Origin: Pyxicephalus adspersus
Lineage: Eukaryota > Chordata > Amphibia > Anura > Pyxicephalidae
DNA length: 64,000 nt
Direction: 5' to 3'
Assembly: GCF_032062135.1 (NCBI RefSeq)
Contig: NC_092859.1
Span: 47,993,962-48,057,961 of the forward strand
Shown here: positions 35,365-46,039 of the stretch, one piece after another
Position numbering within the stretch: the first letter of the stretch is position 1
Layout: each line of letters begins with the position of its first letter
Position numbers and translations under genes: made by a program
Notes under the pieces: model-generated
Databases searched by the model: none
Told to the model about the DNA's origin: nothing
What the model saw: only the letters and a program-made list of their open reading frames with translations

Positions 35365-37085
35365 TGGAGTTTTCAGCCCCCAGCTTTCTAGGGCAGACAG
35401 TGCGCATCAGTGCATTTAGGAAGCAAGAGTTTTGTGGGCATGGTTTTGGTGGTGTCAGTATGGCACTGAATGTTTCTATGCAGACATGTTTCTGGCTGCG
35501 TCATTATGGCATTGTGAATGTGTTGGAGGACATGTTATCAACCTTGTCAGTATAGTACAGATTATATCCCTTTATATAATTTCATATTGTCTTATTATGG
35601 TACTAATTGTGTGTCCATAGAAATACTTTTAATGGTCAAGGCATGGACATCAGGGCCTTGTGTAATACATAAACTTGAGTCTTCTGCCGTGTTCAACAAG
35701 TACTACAGAGTCCTGCCTCTCTGCCTTTTAAACCCATCATCCTGGGCAATTTGCACTCCTGAAGTTTTAAGATTAGAGGTATACTTTAAAAAAACATTGA
35801 GTGATCAAGCCATGCCAGCCTCAAAAATACAATGTATCCAGAAATATGTTCTACTTCTGGAGAGCCATTTTTTTAAAATAGAAAAGAAGCAATATAGCAC
35901 ATACAAACAACAGTTTGTCTCTGTTTTAGATGTCATTTTCTACTAGAAATGCTTAGCCTGCAATGCAGTGAGTAGGTGGATTAGGCCACATTATTAGAAA
36001 CATTGTCACTTCTGCATATATATCTTATGCAACACTTCAGAACTGTCAACTTCATAGATAATGCTGAAATAGAGCTAACATCACCAAGCTACTTAATGTG
36101 CCTAATGTGTGTGACTCATGGTTTGCTTATAGAAGAAAATTATTCTTTTCTTCTTCATTGAAATGTGCATAAATAAAAGATATATGGCTTTATATTGATA
36201 ATGTCAATGTCTATAAACCTTGTTCTATGGAATTATTGGACCAACCTTTGCAGAACACCTTTGCCATTTAGGACTTTTTATGTTTATGCTGACTGCTTTC
36301 TTTAGGATACTAAAACTTAAAACTGGAGCCTATCCGTGTCCAAATTTAGGGATTAACCTACCATATTCACGAATTATGAAACGTTATGACACACACATAT
36401 TTCCCTATAATAATTAATTTTTCTTTGCACAATATGAGTTCCAAAAAAATGTGCTTTAGAAGCTCTAGCTAGGACTGTTGAGTCCCCATTTTCAGGATAG
36501 ATGACATCAGCAAACCCTTCCCCAAACCTCCCTGTTTCTAGACTGCCTAATGTCAAACATGTAGTCAATCATATACCTTGAGCATTCTGCATGCACATGT
36601 AGTCCAACTAGGAATGCCTTCTCAAACCTTAGCAGCTGTCACAAGCCTAGTGATAAAGGCAATTAGGCCTTTCTGAGCAATCCTGCAAATGCCAGCCAAA
36701 TGCTTAGGTAAACTCTTAAGAAAAAAACAGAGCAGGGTGCAATACAGGAAGATATGACACTGCTATCCCCCTTCCTCTAGCCATTATCTTACTGCAAAAC
36801 AAACTAAAGCACATGATGATGCCACTGGGTCCAAACCAAGGTATATAGAATAATAGAAAGAATCATAAAAGAAAAAAACTTTAGGTTTTATAATCCAAAG
36901 AAGAAAAATGACAATTGGTTTTAGAAACACTGCAAAACTCCCTACTTTAATGGCATTTTAAATGTGCAAATTTGATTGTCAGCACCTGCAAATATTCCAA
37001 TCCCTTTGCCCATAGCAAAATGTTTTTCCATAATTTCAAAACTGTATTAATTAATACATTTCTGGATAGTTTTATCAACAAGTAA
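35365..37085. other. No recognisable gene or repeat
   Basis: A 142-codon frame at 35518-35946 is the longest here. It shows no known domain and no splice context, and it overlaps other frames. Coding cannot be supported. Confidence 0.4.
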
Positions 37086-37089
37086 TTGA

Positions 37090-37335
37090 CACAGTTGACA
37101 TATAGTTAAATAGTTAGTCCGGTTGAAAAAACAACATCAAATATTTTAGAAATAAACATATTTTAGATAAAAAATCCTATGGACATAATTGATCCAGAGG
37201 AAGCCAAGAAAAAACCCTGATAAAATTTGCTCCAACAGGGGAAAACATTTCCTCTTGGTTCCATAAGGCAATTAGTCGTTTCCTGGATCAGCAGTCTATT
37301 TCTGTTGATGCTGCCACTGCTTTGCTAGTGCCACA
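37090..37335 (-). mobile_element. CR1-like LINE 3' UTR end
   Basis: The minus strand reads GTTGATGCTG...GACTGCTGATCCAGG, then TTGCCTTATGGAACCAAGAG, CCCTGTTGGAGCAAATTTT, and a tail near GGTTGA-less TTTTTTCAACCGGACTAAC. It is the 3' end of the same insertion as 37435-38715. Confidence 0.75.
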
Positions 37336-37434
37336 GTGGGCTTTAGTTTACATTGTTTATTGCTGTTTTATCTATGGTTCGCTTACTAGAATACTAATGC
37401 TGCATACTGTCCTATTGCCTTATGGTTATTTATA

Positions 37435-38715
37435 TTGTTAAACTATGGGTGCCAGAGGCAGACGGGATTCCTTCCGCCACTCTATCCACTCAGCTCTTTG
37501 AGGACATGTGGATGTATTCCATCAGGTCCTGGTGCTTTGTCAACCTTATATTTTGTCCAACTGTTTCTCAATCATATGAATTTTGAGCCATTGTTAAAGC
37601 AGTGGCATTGCTATTAGCAATTTGGACTTCTGCCATTTTCCCTTGTGTATAGAACTCAATCATAAAGTGTTTAGTAAATCTGCCATTTCTTTATCCCCAG
37701 TTACCAAACCTGAGGCATTCTTTAACGGGCCTACATGATCAGATCTGATCTTTTTGCTATTATTTATTTAAAAAAATGTGGGGTTTGCCTTACTTTCCTT
37801 TGCAATCGTACATTTTGAAGTTTTGCCATTTGGCAATGACATTTTCTCTAATTTTTACATTGTTTGTTATTTTCTTTATAGTTTTCAAATGATGATGGTA
37901 ATATTTCATGTTTATATTTTTGGAATGCCCTTTTCTTATTCTTTATTGCTTTTTTTAACATTAGATGTGAGCCACATAGTGTTTAGTTTTAGCCTCATAA
38001 ACTTATTACCCATTGGAATATATTTTTCAGTTTTTTGTGTAAAACAGACTTGAAACATTCCCATTACTGTTGGGTGTTCTTTTAGGACAACTTTCTCTCC
38101 CAGTCCAAGTCACAGAGAGCTGCCCTCCTAAAATTTATTGTTTTTATCTTTCCCATTTTTTCTTAATGTTTACAACTTACAATAAGATCAAATACTACCC
38201 AGATTCTCTTGTATATTCACATTTTTTAAGCTCTGTATTGTTAGAAAAAACTGGGTCCAGCAGAGTATAATTTCTAGTTGGGGCTTCTATAAACTGTACC
38301 ATAAAATTATCTTGAATTAAATAATTAAATGTCCACCCTTTGCTTTACCAGTAGTGCCATTACTCCAGTCAATGTAGGGGTAGTTAAATTCTCCCAATAA
38401 TAAAACTATGCCAGTCTTTGCAGCCCTTTATCTGTGTTAGTAGATGATTCTATATTTCTTCCTCAGCACTAGGGAGCCAATAGCAAAATAACTGTGTGTT
38501 ATGCATCCCTATATTCAACTCCATCCATAATGTCTCAACCTCATCACATGCTGCATCAACAATTTCTTCTTTCACATTCACTTTCAGATCACCTCCCACA
38601 GACAGACATTACCACCTTTTAGTTGACTCTTGTCTTTACGAAAGAAAGTATAACCAGGAATATTGACAGCCTAGTCATGTGAAGAAAAAAGCCAGAATTC
38701 AGCAATACCAACTAA
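37435..38715 (-). pseudogene. CR1-like LINE: endonuclease domain to start of RT
   Basis: Read on the minus strand from 38715, the frames give DLVGIAEFWLF (endonuclease N-terminal block), then IGRI-less GEFNYPYIDWSNGTT-like sequence (about 38350-38400), a linker with LFFNVSC-type remains, and near the low end DKAPGPDGIHPHVLKELS (about 37500-37560), the RT entry motif. In an active element the endonuclease nicks the target and the RT copies RNA there. Stops are frequent. The RT core between about 37440 and 37335 is missing, so the copy also suffered an internal deletion. It is the same family as 62560-64000. Confidence 0.85.
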
Positions 38716-38723
38716 GTCATAAT

Positions 38724-39193
38724 TAGGGATGAGTGAGAATGCCTCTGGCCTCGAATGCCTCGCAGTTCCAATTGGAAATTTCACGAAACCCTTGGAAATC
38801 CAGGAAATCACTATAGGAGGATTACCAAGGCTGCATTCATAAATGTGGCCGTGGGAATCCTTCTGTCAGTGAGCGATCCCCGGGCACTACAGGTCAGAAT
38901 GAGGGCAAGCTGTCAGCTCCGCTTCCCTGATTGCTGTTGCCGCCCTGTACTAGTAGTATATGTTCTTGGGTAGGGTTTCTCCATCCAGGAACACAGGACT
39001 TTTGTGTTCTTGGATAGAGAATCTCTATCCAGGAACACATATTACTAGTAAAGGGGCTGCAAGAGCAATCAGGGGAGCGGAGCTGACAGCTCTTGCCGGC
39101 CAAAATTACAAAGGCCGTTCTTGCCTACTGGTAAGCGAGAGCGGCCAACTTCACCGCAAGACTGAATTTAATAAATTCACCCACTCATCCCTA
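38724..39193. mobile_element. hAT-type foldback MITE inside the LINE
   Basis: A 470 bp element with ends TAGGGATGAGTG and CACTCATCCCTA and a perfect 8 bp target duplication, GTCATAAT (38716-38723 and 39194-39201). The interior is a long inverted repeat: CTGTCAGCTCCGCTTCCC is mirrored by GGGAGCGGAGCTGACAG. A central palindrome is built on TTCTTGG-TAG and ATCCAGGAACACA. It splits the endonuclease reading frame of the host LINE between the codons for HYD and LVGIAE. Confidence 0.95.
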
Positions 39194-39201
39194 GTCATAA
39201 T

Positions 39202-39263
39202 GCTCTTTTTTTCCATAAGGCTTCCAACTCCCCTATTTTTTTTGTCAGACTTCTAGCATTAGT
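39202..39263 (-). pseudogene. CR1-like LINE: endonuclease N-terminus
   Basis: The minus strand encodes a NARSL.KKIGELEAL.KKEHYD-like sequence, the usual first block of a LINE APE-type endonuclease. It is joined in sense to 38715 once the MITE at 38724-39193 is set aside. Confidence 0.75.
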
Positions 39264-39271
39264 GAACAGAG

Positions 39272-40724
39272 CAGTGGTCTCCAACCCCCGGGCCATGGAC
39301 CTTCATATCCTCTAGATCTAGACCTTCAATCCATATAGATTGTTGTAGAGAATTGAAATTTCCAGGGTACACAGGGGTCCCAAGGAGCTGATACTACACT
39401 TAATTTCAGCCCCCTGAACTTAACAAGTTCCCAAAATCCTAATAAAAATCAGGGATCTTTTCTCATTAAAGTGGACCTAAAGTAAAAATAAGAAAATTAC
39501 ACCTTTACTTGATGTATGCCACTGCATTTGTAAAAAGTGCCGATCTTACTGCTGATGAGTAAGATCGCCATCTTTCTTTTTTCAGGACAGGTCTCTCCTG
39601 CGTACGCCTGTTCTCAGAGCCCTGGGATTTATGATGCATGTATCCCAAGAGGCTCTGCACTCCCTTTCAATCTTTACTCAATCTTTACCTGAAGGGGAGA
39701 GCTTTGCCATATTCTTTTTTTTTTTTAATGCATTTATTGAAAAAAAAAAAGGGTTATCTATCCCTAAATATAAAGTAAAAAATGTGGTGATAGGTCCACT
39801 TCACGAGATCTATTTCAAGACCAGGGTCCCCAAACTGTGTTTGCGTATTAGGAAACCCCGGGGACCACTTCCATGGCAATGAGCATTAGGATACTGCCAA
39901 TTGTCTGTGCGCTGTGGTGCCTCAAATACTGTATACATTTGCCTGCTCACAAAACTTTAAGGCTGCGTTCAAGTTGGAGGTGAGGTTGTGGTGCGGTTAC
40001 TCCTTTCCTCATGCTATGGAACCCTGGCTCGGGGGAGACCCTCAGTACCACTCACTGCTTCCTGGAGAAAAATCTGCAGACGAGGCAGTGCGAGGGACTA
40101 ATTGGCTGGTGGGCTGCCTGTTACAAATAGCTGTCCACTTACCTTCTCTGAACCCCAATTTCTCTTTAACAGTAGAGAGAAGGGAAATTTAAGATAGGTG
40201 GGGGACTCTTGTGGCTACCCCCACCCGCAACAAAACTCCCCACTCCTATTATACCATGCTTCCCTGTCACATATAAATGTCCCTTTATGCTTTTTGAACA
40301 CAATTTCTCCTGAATGGGGAGGTGTAGGTATATTAAAATGTAGGTGCAAGTGGGGGACTTTTGTGGTTAACTACCTCTAAAATTTTATTGCTGTGGCACC
40401 ATTACATCACAGTTAGAGTGCTAGCAGTCCTCATTACACTGCTCCAAATCTAGTGACAGCTAGAATGCAACAAACGGGAGCGTGGGCGCCTCTTCCTTAC
40501 ACAGGGCAGAGCAATGTATGTAAGGTTTACACTTCCCTGCTATTCCCAGCAGCTCTGCCACCTGACAGCACACCGGCTCTCTTACACTACTCTCCTATTC
40601 TCAGCTAGTGTGCTAACCAGAGGCACGCCCGCTGGGATTAGCAGAATGGTATACCTATGCAGGGCTGGTCAAAATGTTATTCGATGTAACCAGGCCCTAC
40701 TGTCAGAAAGGTTGGGGACCACTG
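39272..40724. mobile_element. Composite hAT-like insertion
   Basis: The ends CAGTGGTCTCCAACC and GGTTGGGGACCACTG are complementary and resemble the 30232 family. The flanks GAACAGAG and CTTTAAAC do not match, so this may be two elements recombined. A second end-like CAGGGTCCCCAAACTG at 39822 supports that. It contains a separate foldback (39466-39803), unidentified GC-richer sequence, and a block at about 40190-40360 that is distantly repeated, inverted, at 45470-45640. It separates ORF1 from ORF2 of the LINE. Confidence 0.6.
39466..39803. mobile_element. Foldback MITE ending in GGACCTA
   Basis: The left end TTAAAGTGGACCTA is mirrored by the right end TAGGTCCACTTCA. The interior has GATGCATGTATCCCAAGAGG, shared with 8445-8685. 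The A/T-rich arms (T12, A11) near 39720-39750 are complementary. It is nested in the composite insertion. Confidence 0.65.
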
Positions 40725-40739
40725 CTTTAAACCATTGCT

Positions 40740-41400
40740 ACATTTACCAGCAGTGTTTGCCAAATTCTTTTGTTATTTACTGCAATTGGTACTGCACAAT
40801 TCCAACGTTTGTGTGTAACATGGTAAACTTCTTAATACTTATCAATAGCCTCCCCCCAATTATCCCCAATTCACCCTCCATTAATGAATGACCCCAGTCT
40901 GACCTTTCTGACACATTATTTAACTGTTCCACCCCCCTCTGTCCTAGTTTAAATATCCCTCCACTATTCCCAAAAATCTCTTCCCTAGCACATCCATTTA
41001 GGTGCAAACCATGTCTGGCATATAGATTGTACCCCAATAAAAAGTTAGCCCAGTGCTCTAAGAACCCAAACCCTTCCCTTTTACAGCAGGACTTAAGCCA
41101 TGCGTATAGCTGTCTAAGCTTCAGCTGCCTTTCCTGTGTTGCGCATTACACAGGCAATTTTCCAGAGAACATTAGAGGTCCTTTCCTTCAACTAGTTTTT
41201 TAAACAGGTTTTTTAGAATCCTGCATCTTCCATATATCCTGTCATTGGTTCTAACATGGACCAATACAACTGGGTCTTGCCCAGCCCCTTCGATTAATAT
41301 GTCAACTTGGTCCACCACACCACACAGGAGCTGCTTAGAATGGCAGATCAATGTCATTCCCAGCAGCTCTGCCACTAAATAAAACTGTATCAATAAAAAT
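40740..41400 (-). pseudogene. CR1-like LINE ORF1, esterase-like domain
   Basis: The minus-strand frame 41393-41172 contains VDILIEGAGQDPVVLVHV and RTND. This corresponds to the GTND block of the SGNH-type esterase domain found in ORF1 of CR1-group LINEs. Further down, YNLYARHGLHLNG (about 41030-40990) is the DGLHLN block that normally carries the last catalytic His. Gly to Arg in GTND and Asp to His in DGLHLN are visible changes at or next to active-site blocks. The frame is also broken between the two parts. It is the 5' part of the insertion that continues at 39263. Confidence 0.8.
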
Positions 41401-41404
41401 TTTA

Positions 41405-43370
41405 TTTTAGTTTAGTTATCAAGTATCGTAGCTAATTTTATTATCGCATTATTATCACATGACATACCAATATGACACTTTGGTCATTTAGTGGGATAAA
41501 GTGGTATCCTACTGGGAAAGTATTTCAATGAAAAAAAGAAACCCTTGTCCTGTACAACTCAATGAAAACATAGTACCAATAATTAAACATAACCACCAAC
41601 ATTATATAGAAGATTTATTGAGTTAAAAAGAAATGTTTAAAATATTAGTTTTAATTAATATTTTGTAATACTGTGGCAAGCAGAAGGATGGCTTTAAAAC
41701 AAGCTAACTGACTTTCGTTTAGCAGGTACTTTAAAGAAATTTATAGTTCACAGCAGAAATACTAAAGTTGTTCCAATAATTTAAGTTGTTCTTTCAGCAG
41801 CTCCGCTCAGATTGATCCCAGAACCAAATCAGTAGCTCTGCAACCTTTCATCGGTAAGTTGATATATTGAATTTAGGCCTTTCGCTGTTAATAATTAGGA
41901 TAACTTGTTCCACAGTGCCTGCAGCTATAAAGGTCAAAGAGGGCTTTTTTTAAAGCTCATTTAATTCTTAGTGATGTAAACTGCTGAATGCTTCTGCTGC
42001 CACAAGCACTGGCCTAATGATTATGCTCACGGCTTGATGTGTTAAAGCATCTATTTGTAATGATTTAACTACTAATGCATTTCACTCTGGAATGCACTCC
42101 TTATGGTTCTGATGCATTACATATTCTGTATATTTAATCACAAAGAAAAAAAGTATATACTCTTTTAGTTTTGGGGTTGTATATCAGGACATAATGGAAA
42201 ATCACCAGGTTCTTAGCAGGTCTTAAAATTAGGTAAATAAAACCTCAGATGAACAACCATACATTACACCATGCTATTATTTAACAAAGACTAAGTATAC
42301 TTGCAAAAGCAGTGTGTGAACATGTAGGTGTTCACACCACTTCTATAGGACCTAGGAGGTAAGTAGAACGCAGGTACCTGTAATCAAATGCATTTAAATT
42401 ATTGATCATTAACAAATGTCACCACCTTAATTAACAGCAGAAGTATTGGCAGTTTACTGATCTGAAACATTCAGGTATGTGTTTACACAATACCAAGGAG
42501 CAAAGACATCAGCAAAGTTCTTAAAAAATCAATTGTTTCTGCCCATCACTTTAGTAAGCTTTATGAGTACACAATCTATAGTCCACAAAGGTTTAAAGTG
42601 GGAAAGATTATACATAAGTGCAAACACTGACTAATCCCAGGAGTGAATATCCAGCACATTCACCCCAAGGTCAGACCTCGCAAGAGAAACTGCAAAAATG
42701 GCTAAAGTTCAGACTCTACAGGCCTCAGATAGAATCTTAAAATTCATGACCGTATAAACCTAGCCAGAAGCAAAAGATAGGTCTTGCACACTGTTGTAAA
42801 AGTATCTATTCTCTTTATATAACACTGCTCGTGGCAATTAAGGTTAAAAAAATCATTCAAATATTGAGCATATCCTCTATTATTATTTTCAGCATTAATC
42901 TGAAAATAAGGAGATCCCAGTGTTTTTAGTTGGACTGTTACAAGTGTGTCTGTACTTAATAGTCAATTACCCTTTTCATCATGGTACCATATGTATAATG
43001 TCCTGGTTAGTAATTGGCTGGTAGAATTAATAAATGGTAAATTTTGTTATTGATAGCAGAAGTGCCCTTCTTATATTACATTTTTTTTTCTTTTTTACCT
43101 ATTTTTCCTTTGATTAGTTTGAACTCATCCTATAAAATGGTCCATTTGTTATAAGGGATGTTCACTTTGTGTCCCCTAAATGACACAATTTTTATTTCAA
43201 AACGAAGATCCATTGTTTTAAAGTACTATTTAGTTCTTTATGGTAACATCTTGGTTTTGTATTTTGCATCAATTGTAATTAAAGATTATGATTTAACTAA
43301 TAATTGTAAAATGTGTCCCTAAAATATCTTTACAACAACAAGTACCGTATGTTACAAATACAAATATGTT
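41405..43370. other. Repeat-free DNA; 41640-42130 conserved-element-like
   Basis: No coding frame. The segment 41640-42130 has dense transcription-factor-like words: AAAGGTCAAAG (nuclear-receptor type), CCTAATGATTATGC, GTAATGATTTAAC and CTACTAATGCATTT. It has no repeat match in this window. The rest is AT-rich and unassigned. Confidence 0.4.
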
Positions 43371-43376
43371 TTGTAG

Positions 43377-44290
43377 GGTTGCCAAGAAAAAGCCTCTTCT
43401 CTTCCTAAAAAGAACATGGTAGCAAATATTAGGTAAACGTAAAGACTTCTAGAACAATGTCCTTTGGACAAAGAAGAACAAAGAAGACCCAAAGGTTGCG
43501 ATTTGGTCTTGTTTTGCAGTCATGGACCTGGGTACCTTGCAGTCATTGGGCCTGATTTAATAAAGTGTCTAAGAAGACACTTTCATTAGTGAAGCTGGGT
43601 GATCCAACAATCCTGGAATAGATTTCTTCAAAGTCATTAACTATTTAATTGTAAATGTTTAAATCTTGGACCAGATCCATTCCAGGTTTGCTGAATTACC
43701 CAGCTTCACTGATGAAAGTGTATCTTCTCTAGCCTTGGAGAGCTTTAAAAAATCAGGGCCATTGAGTCAACCATTAACTCCTCTGTGTACCCAAACATTC
43801 TAGAGTCAAATGTGGGGCCATGTGTGTGACAGCTAAAGCATAGCCAGAATGATCACAGGCATCACAAAATCTGCAACAGAATGCCTGAAAAAGAGAATTC
43901 TGGTTGCAATGGCCCAGGTAAAGTCCGAACATCAACCCAATTAATCAAAATGCTGTGGTTGGACCTTAAGAGTTGTACATAAAAAATGCTGATAAAATCT
44001 CAATTAACTGAAGTGAAGAGTGAGCCAAAATTCCTCCAGAACAGAAAAAGTTACTACACGTTATCGGTGATTCTACAGTCTACAATCATGAAGCATACTT
44101 TTCAAACATGGCTTCCTAATTTTGGCTTTTTAAATAAATAATGTATTGGTGGAATCTGGTGTGTGCTGTTTAACACCTGAGGTTAAATTTAAAACATTTT
44201 CATTGCCGACATGGGAACCGATGATTATTTTTTTTTTTTCTGTCCATATGTGACATACTGTGGTCATGTTCCAGTCTGCACAAAAAAACA
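43377..44290 (+). pseudogene. Tc1-like transposon, transposase C-terminal half and 3' end
   Basis: Nucleotide blocks typical of vertebrate Tc1 elements appear in order: CCAAGAAAAAGCCTCTTCTC, AACAATGTCCTTTGGACA, CCTTGCAGTCATTGAGTC (once the MITE is set aside), GACAGCTAAAGCATAGCC, GCAATGGCCCAGGTAAAGTC, CAAAATTCCTCCAGAACAG and ATGGCTTCCTAATTTTGGCT. The encoded DDE transposase would cut and paste the element at TA. Frameshifts (for example in the DLNPIE region near 43930) and loss of the N-terminal half make it inactive. A terminal inverted repeat was not located with confidence. Confidence 0.88.
43548..43760. mobile_element. Foldback MITE, ATT-flanked family, inserted in Tc1
   Basis: A 213 bp element with ends GGGCCTGATTT and AAATCAGGGCC, flanked by ATT at 43545-43547 and 43761-43763. 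The flanking Tc1 sequence gives the original site as GCAGTCATTGAGTC, so the 3 bp duplication can be read directly. Arms contain GACACTTTCATTAGTGAAGC and its mirror. Confidence 0.92.
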
Positions 44291-44299
44291 GCAACTTAA

Positions 44300-45465
44300 G
44301 TTTGATTGGCTGCTATGGAAAACTATTGCGCTAACCCATGTCCTCTCCATTTTGACAACTCATCTCATTCGTTCTGCCATACCAAACACTGCCCAACATA
44401 GAAAGTACTGGCATAACAAACACGGGCCAACCTAAAATTTACTGCCAAGTCATTTTTTTCTTTAGTGTATATTTCATAATATAAAAGATCTGTATTGTAA
44501 CATATATCTTCTTTTCCCTATGAATAGGACAGATAAACAAAATAATGAAATAATGTTTCTATTATTGCTGCCATTAATCTTTTACTGCTGTCAGACGCAA
44601 TCCAAACTAACCATAGCATTCAGCAAACAAAATTGAAATGTACAAACAGCCCTATAAAATTTTCAGTGAAATTACATCTGTGATTTACATGTGTCTGATA
44701 ATAAATGTCAAACTCTTATTGTTCCCAGGATTTTATTGTGGGCTTAGAAAGGTGATCGATGTTTGTGGAGGAACTGATGAAAGTTGGCTGTGGTGTATGA
44801 TTTTTTTAGCTGAAGCTTCAAGGTAACAGCACGTCATATAACTGCATGATAGGAAAAATATTCTAAATGGATGTAATATGATACACAACAGCATATTTTC
44901 TATAATCTTCACTATTACAATGAGCAGAAGCTGCCCTTTACCAAACCCGTCCCCCCCCCCCCCAAAAAAAAAAATAATAGGAATCGTTTTAAAGCGGTGA
45001 ACAAAATAAACTGCTTTTTTAAAATGTTAGTGTGCATTAGAAACAAATGGCTAAACACACCATGGTAAAGGCCATTTTTACTAAAAGCATACCTATCAGC
45101 ATTTTTATGTAAATCCCATATGTCTAGCAAGTTTAGTTGATGCGTTCTCAGTGATGGTGGAACATAGCAAGTTTGGTTGAAATGTCTGCATGCGTTTCAT
45201 CCAAATATAGCTCTGACATATAGCACAGCGCTGTACAAGGATGACAGGTGCACTCACATGAACATACATACATACATACAATTTTATATATATAGATAAT
45301 AATAGCATGTGACTGTGGGGGGACATTAGAGTGTCAGCTCCTCTGTACAGAGATTGATGGGTCTAGCTCAGTGTTCAGGTGCTAGAAGCCTCCACTAATG
45401 TGTAACAGGGTATTTTTTTTATGTTTCGATGATGGCCTAATGATGAACTTTTAGGGGGTGTTAGC
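44300..45465. other. No gene; scattered repeat fragments
   Basis: Contains a C/A homopolymer pair (44950-44973) and, at 45216-45380, SINE-like words (AGCGCTGTACA, TTAGAGTGTCAGCTCCTC) around an ATAC microsatellite. Frames are short and unsupported. Confidence 0.4.
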
Positions 45466-45469
45466 CACA

Positions 45470-45640
45470 GGTGTACCCCACTTGCACCTACATATTTGGT
45501 TTTGTACATCTTCCCATTCCACAGAAATTGGGGTTCAAAATAGGGATGGGGACAGGGTAGTGTAGTATGACATTTCTAGTGTTGGGACAAAAATTAGGGG
45601 GTCGCATCTCCTATGTAAGTGGCCCCGGGGGTCCATAATT
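45470..45640. repeat. Dispersed repeat shared with 40190-40360
   Basis: TACCCCACTTGCACCTACAT, CAGAAATTGGGGTTCAAAA and the following GACAGGG match, inverted, the block at 40190-40360. The similarity is weak but collinear. Confidence 0.45.
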
Positions 45641-45995
45641 TGTATGTTTAATTGCATGATTTTAGACACACTTACTTTTTAAACAGCAACCCTGATATTC
45701 AATTTTCACTAGTTTTATTACCCTTATATTTTGAAAGTTATTAAAGGTGGTAATTTGGGGTACTGCTAGCAAAATAGAAAATTTCAGGTTGGTCAGACAT
45801 ACTGTTCAGGAGATTTTGAGGTTTGTACCGGGAGAGATGTAAGGCTACACAACATGACATGCAGCATTCATAAACAAACAGTGAAAGTGAAACTTTCCTA
45901 AGGGTAAAGTCATTGTACACGCCCATTGGTATACGCCCCCTGGCAGTTATTTTCCATGGGTAGTTTTTTTGCTTAGGACACCGGGTTATCAGTTA

Positions 45996-45998
<3 letters not shown>

Positions 45999-46034
<36 letters not shown>
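45999..46034. repeat. (TA)n microsatellite
   Basis: About 18 uninterrupted TA units. Confidence 0.95.
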
Positions 46035-46038
<4 letters not shown>

Positions 46039-46039
46039 T

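Noticed and set aside
35518..35946. 142-codon frame as a gene
   Set aside because: Composition resembles translated non-coding AT-rich DNA, with no recognisable motif and no repeat or splice evidence.
39272..40724. Single intact hAT element
   Set aside because: The ends are complementary but the flanking 8-mers (GAACAGAG and CTTTAAAC) differ and a second end-like sequence lies inside, so it is treated as composite.
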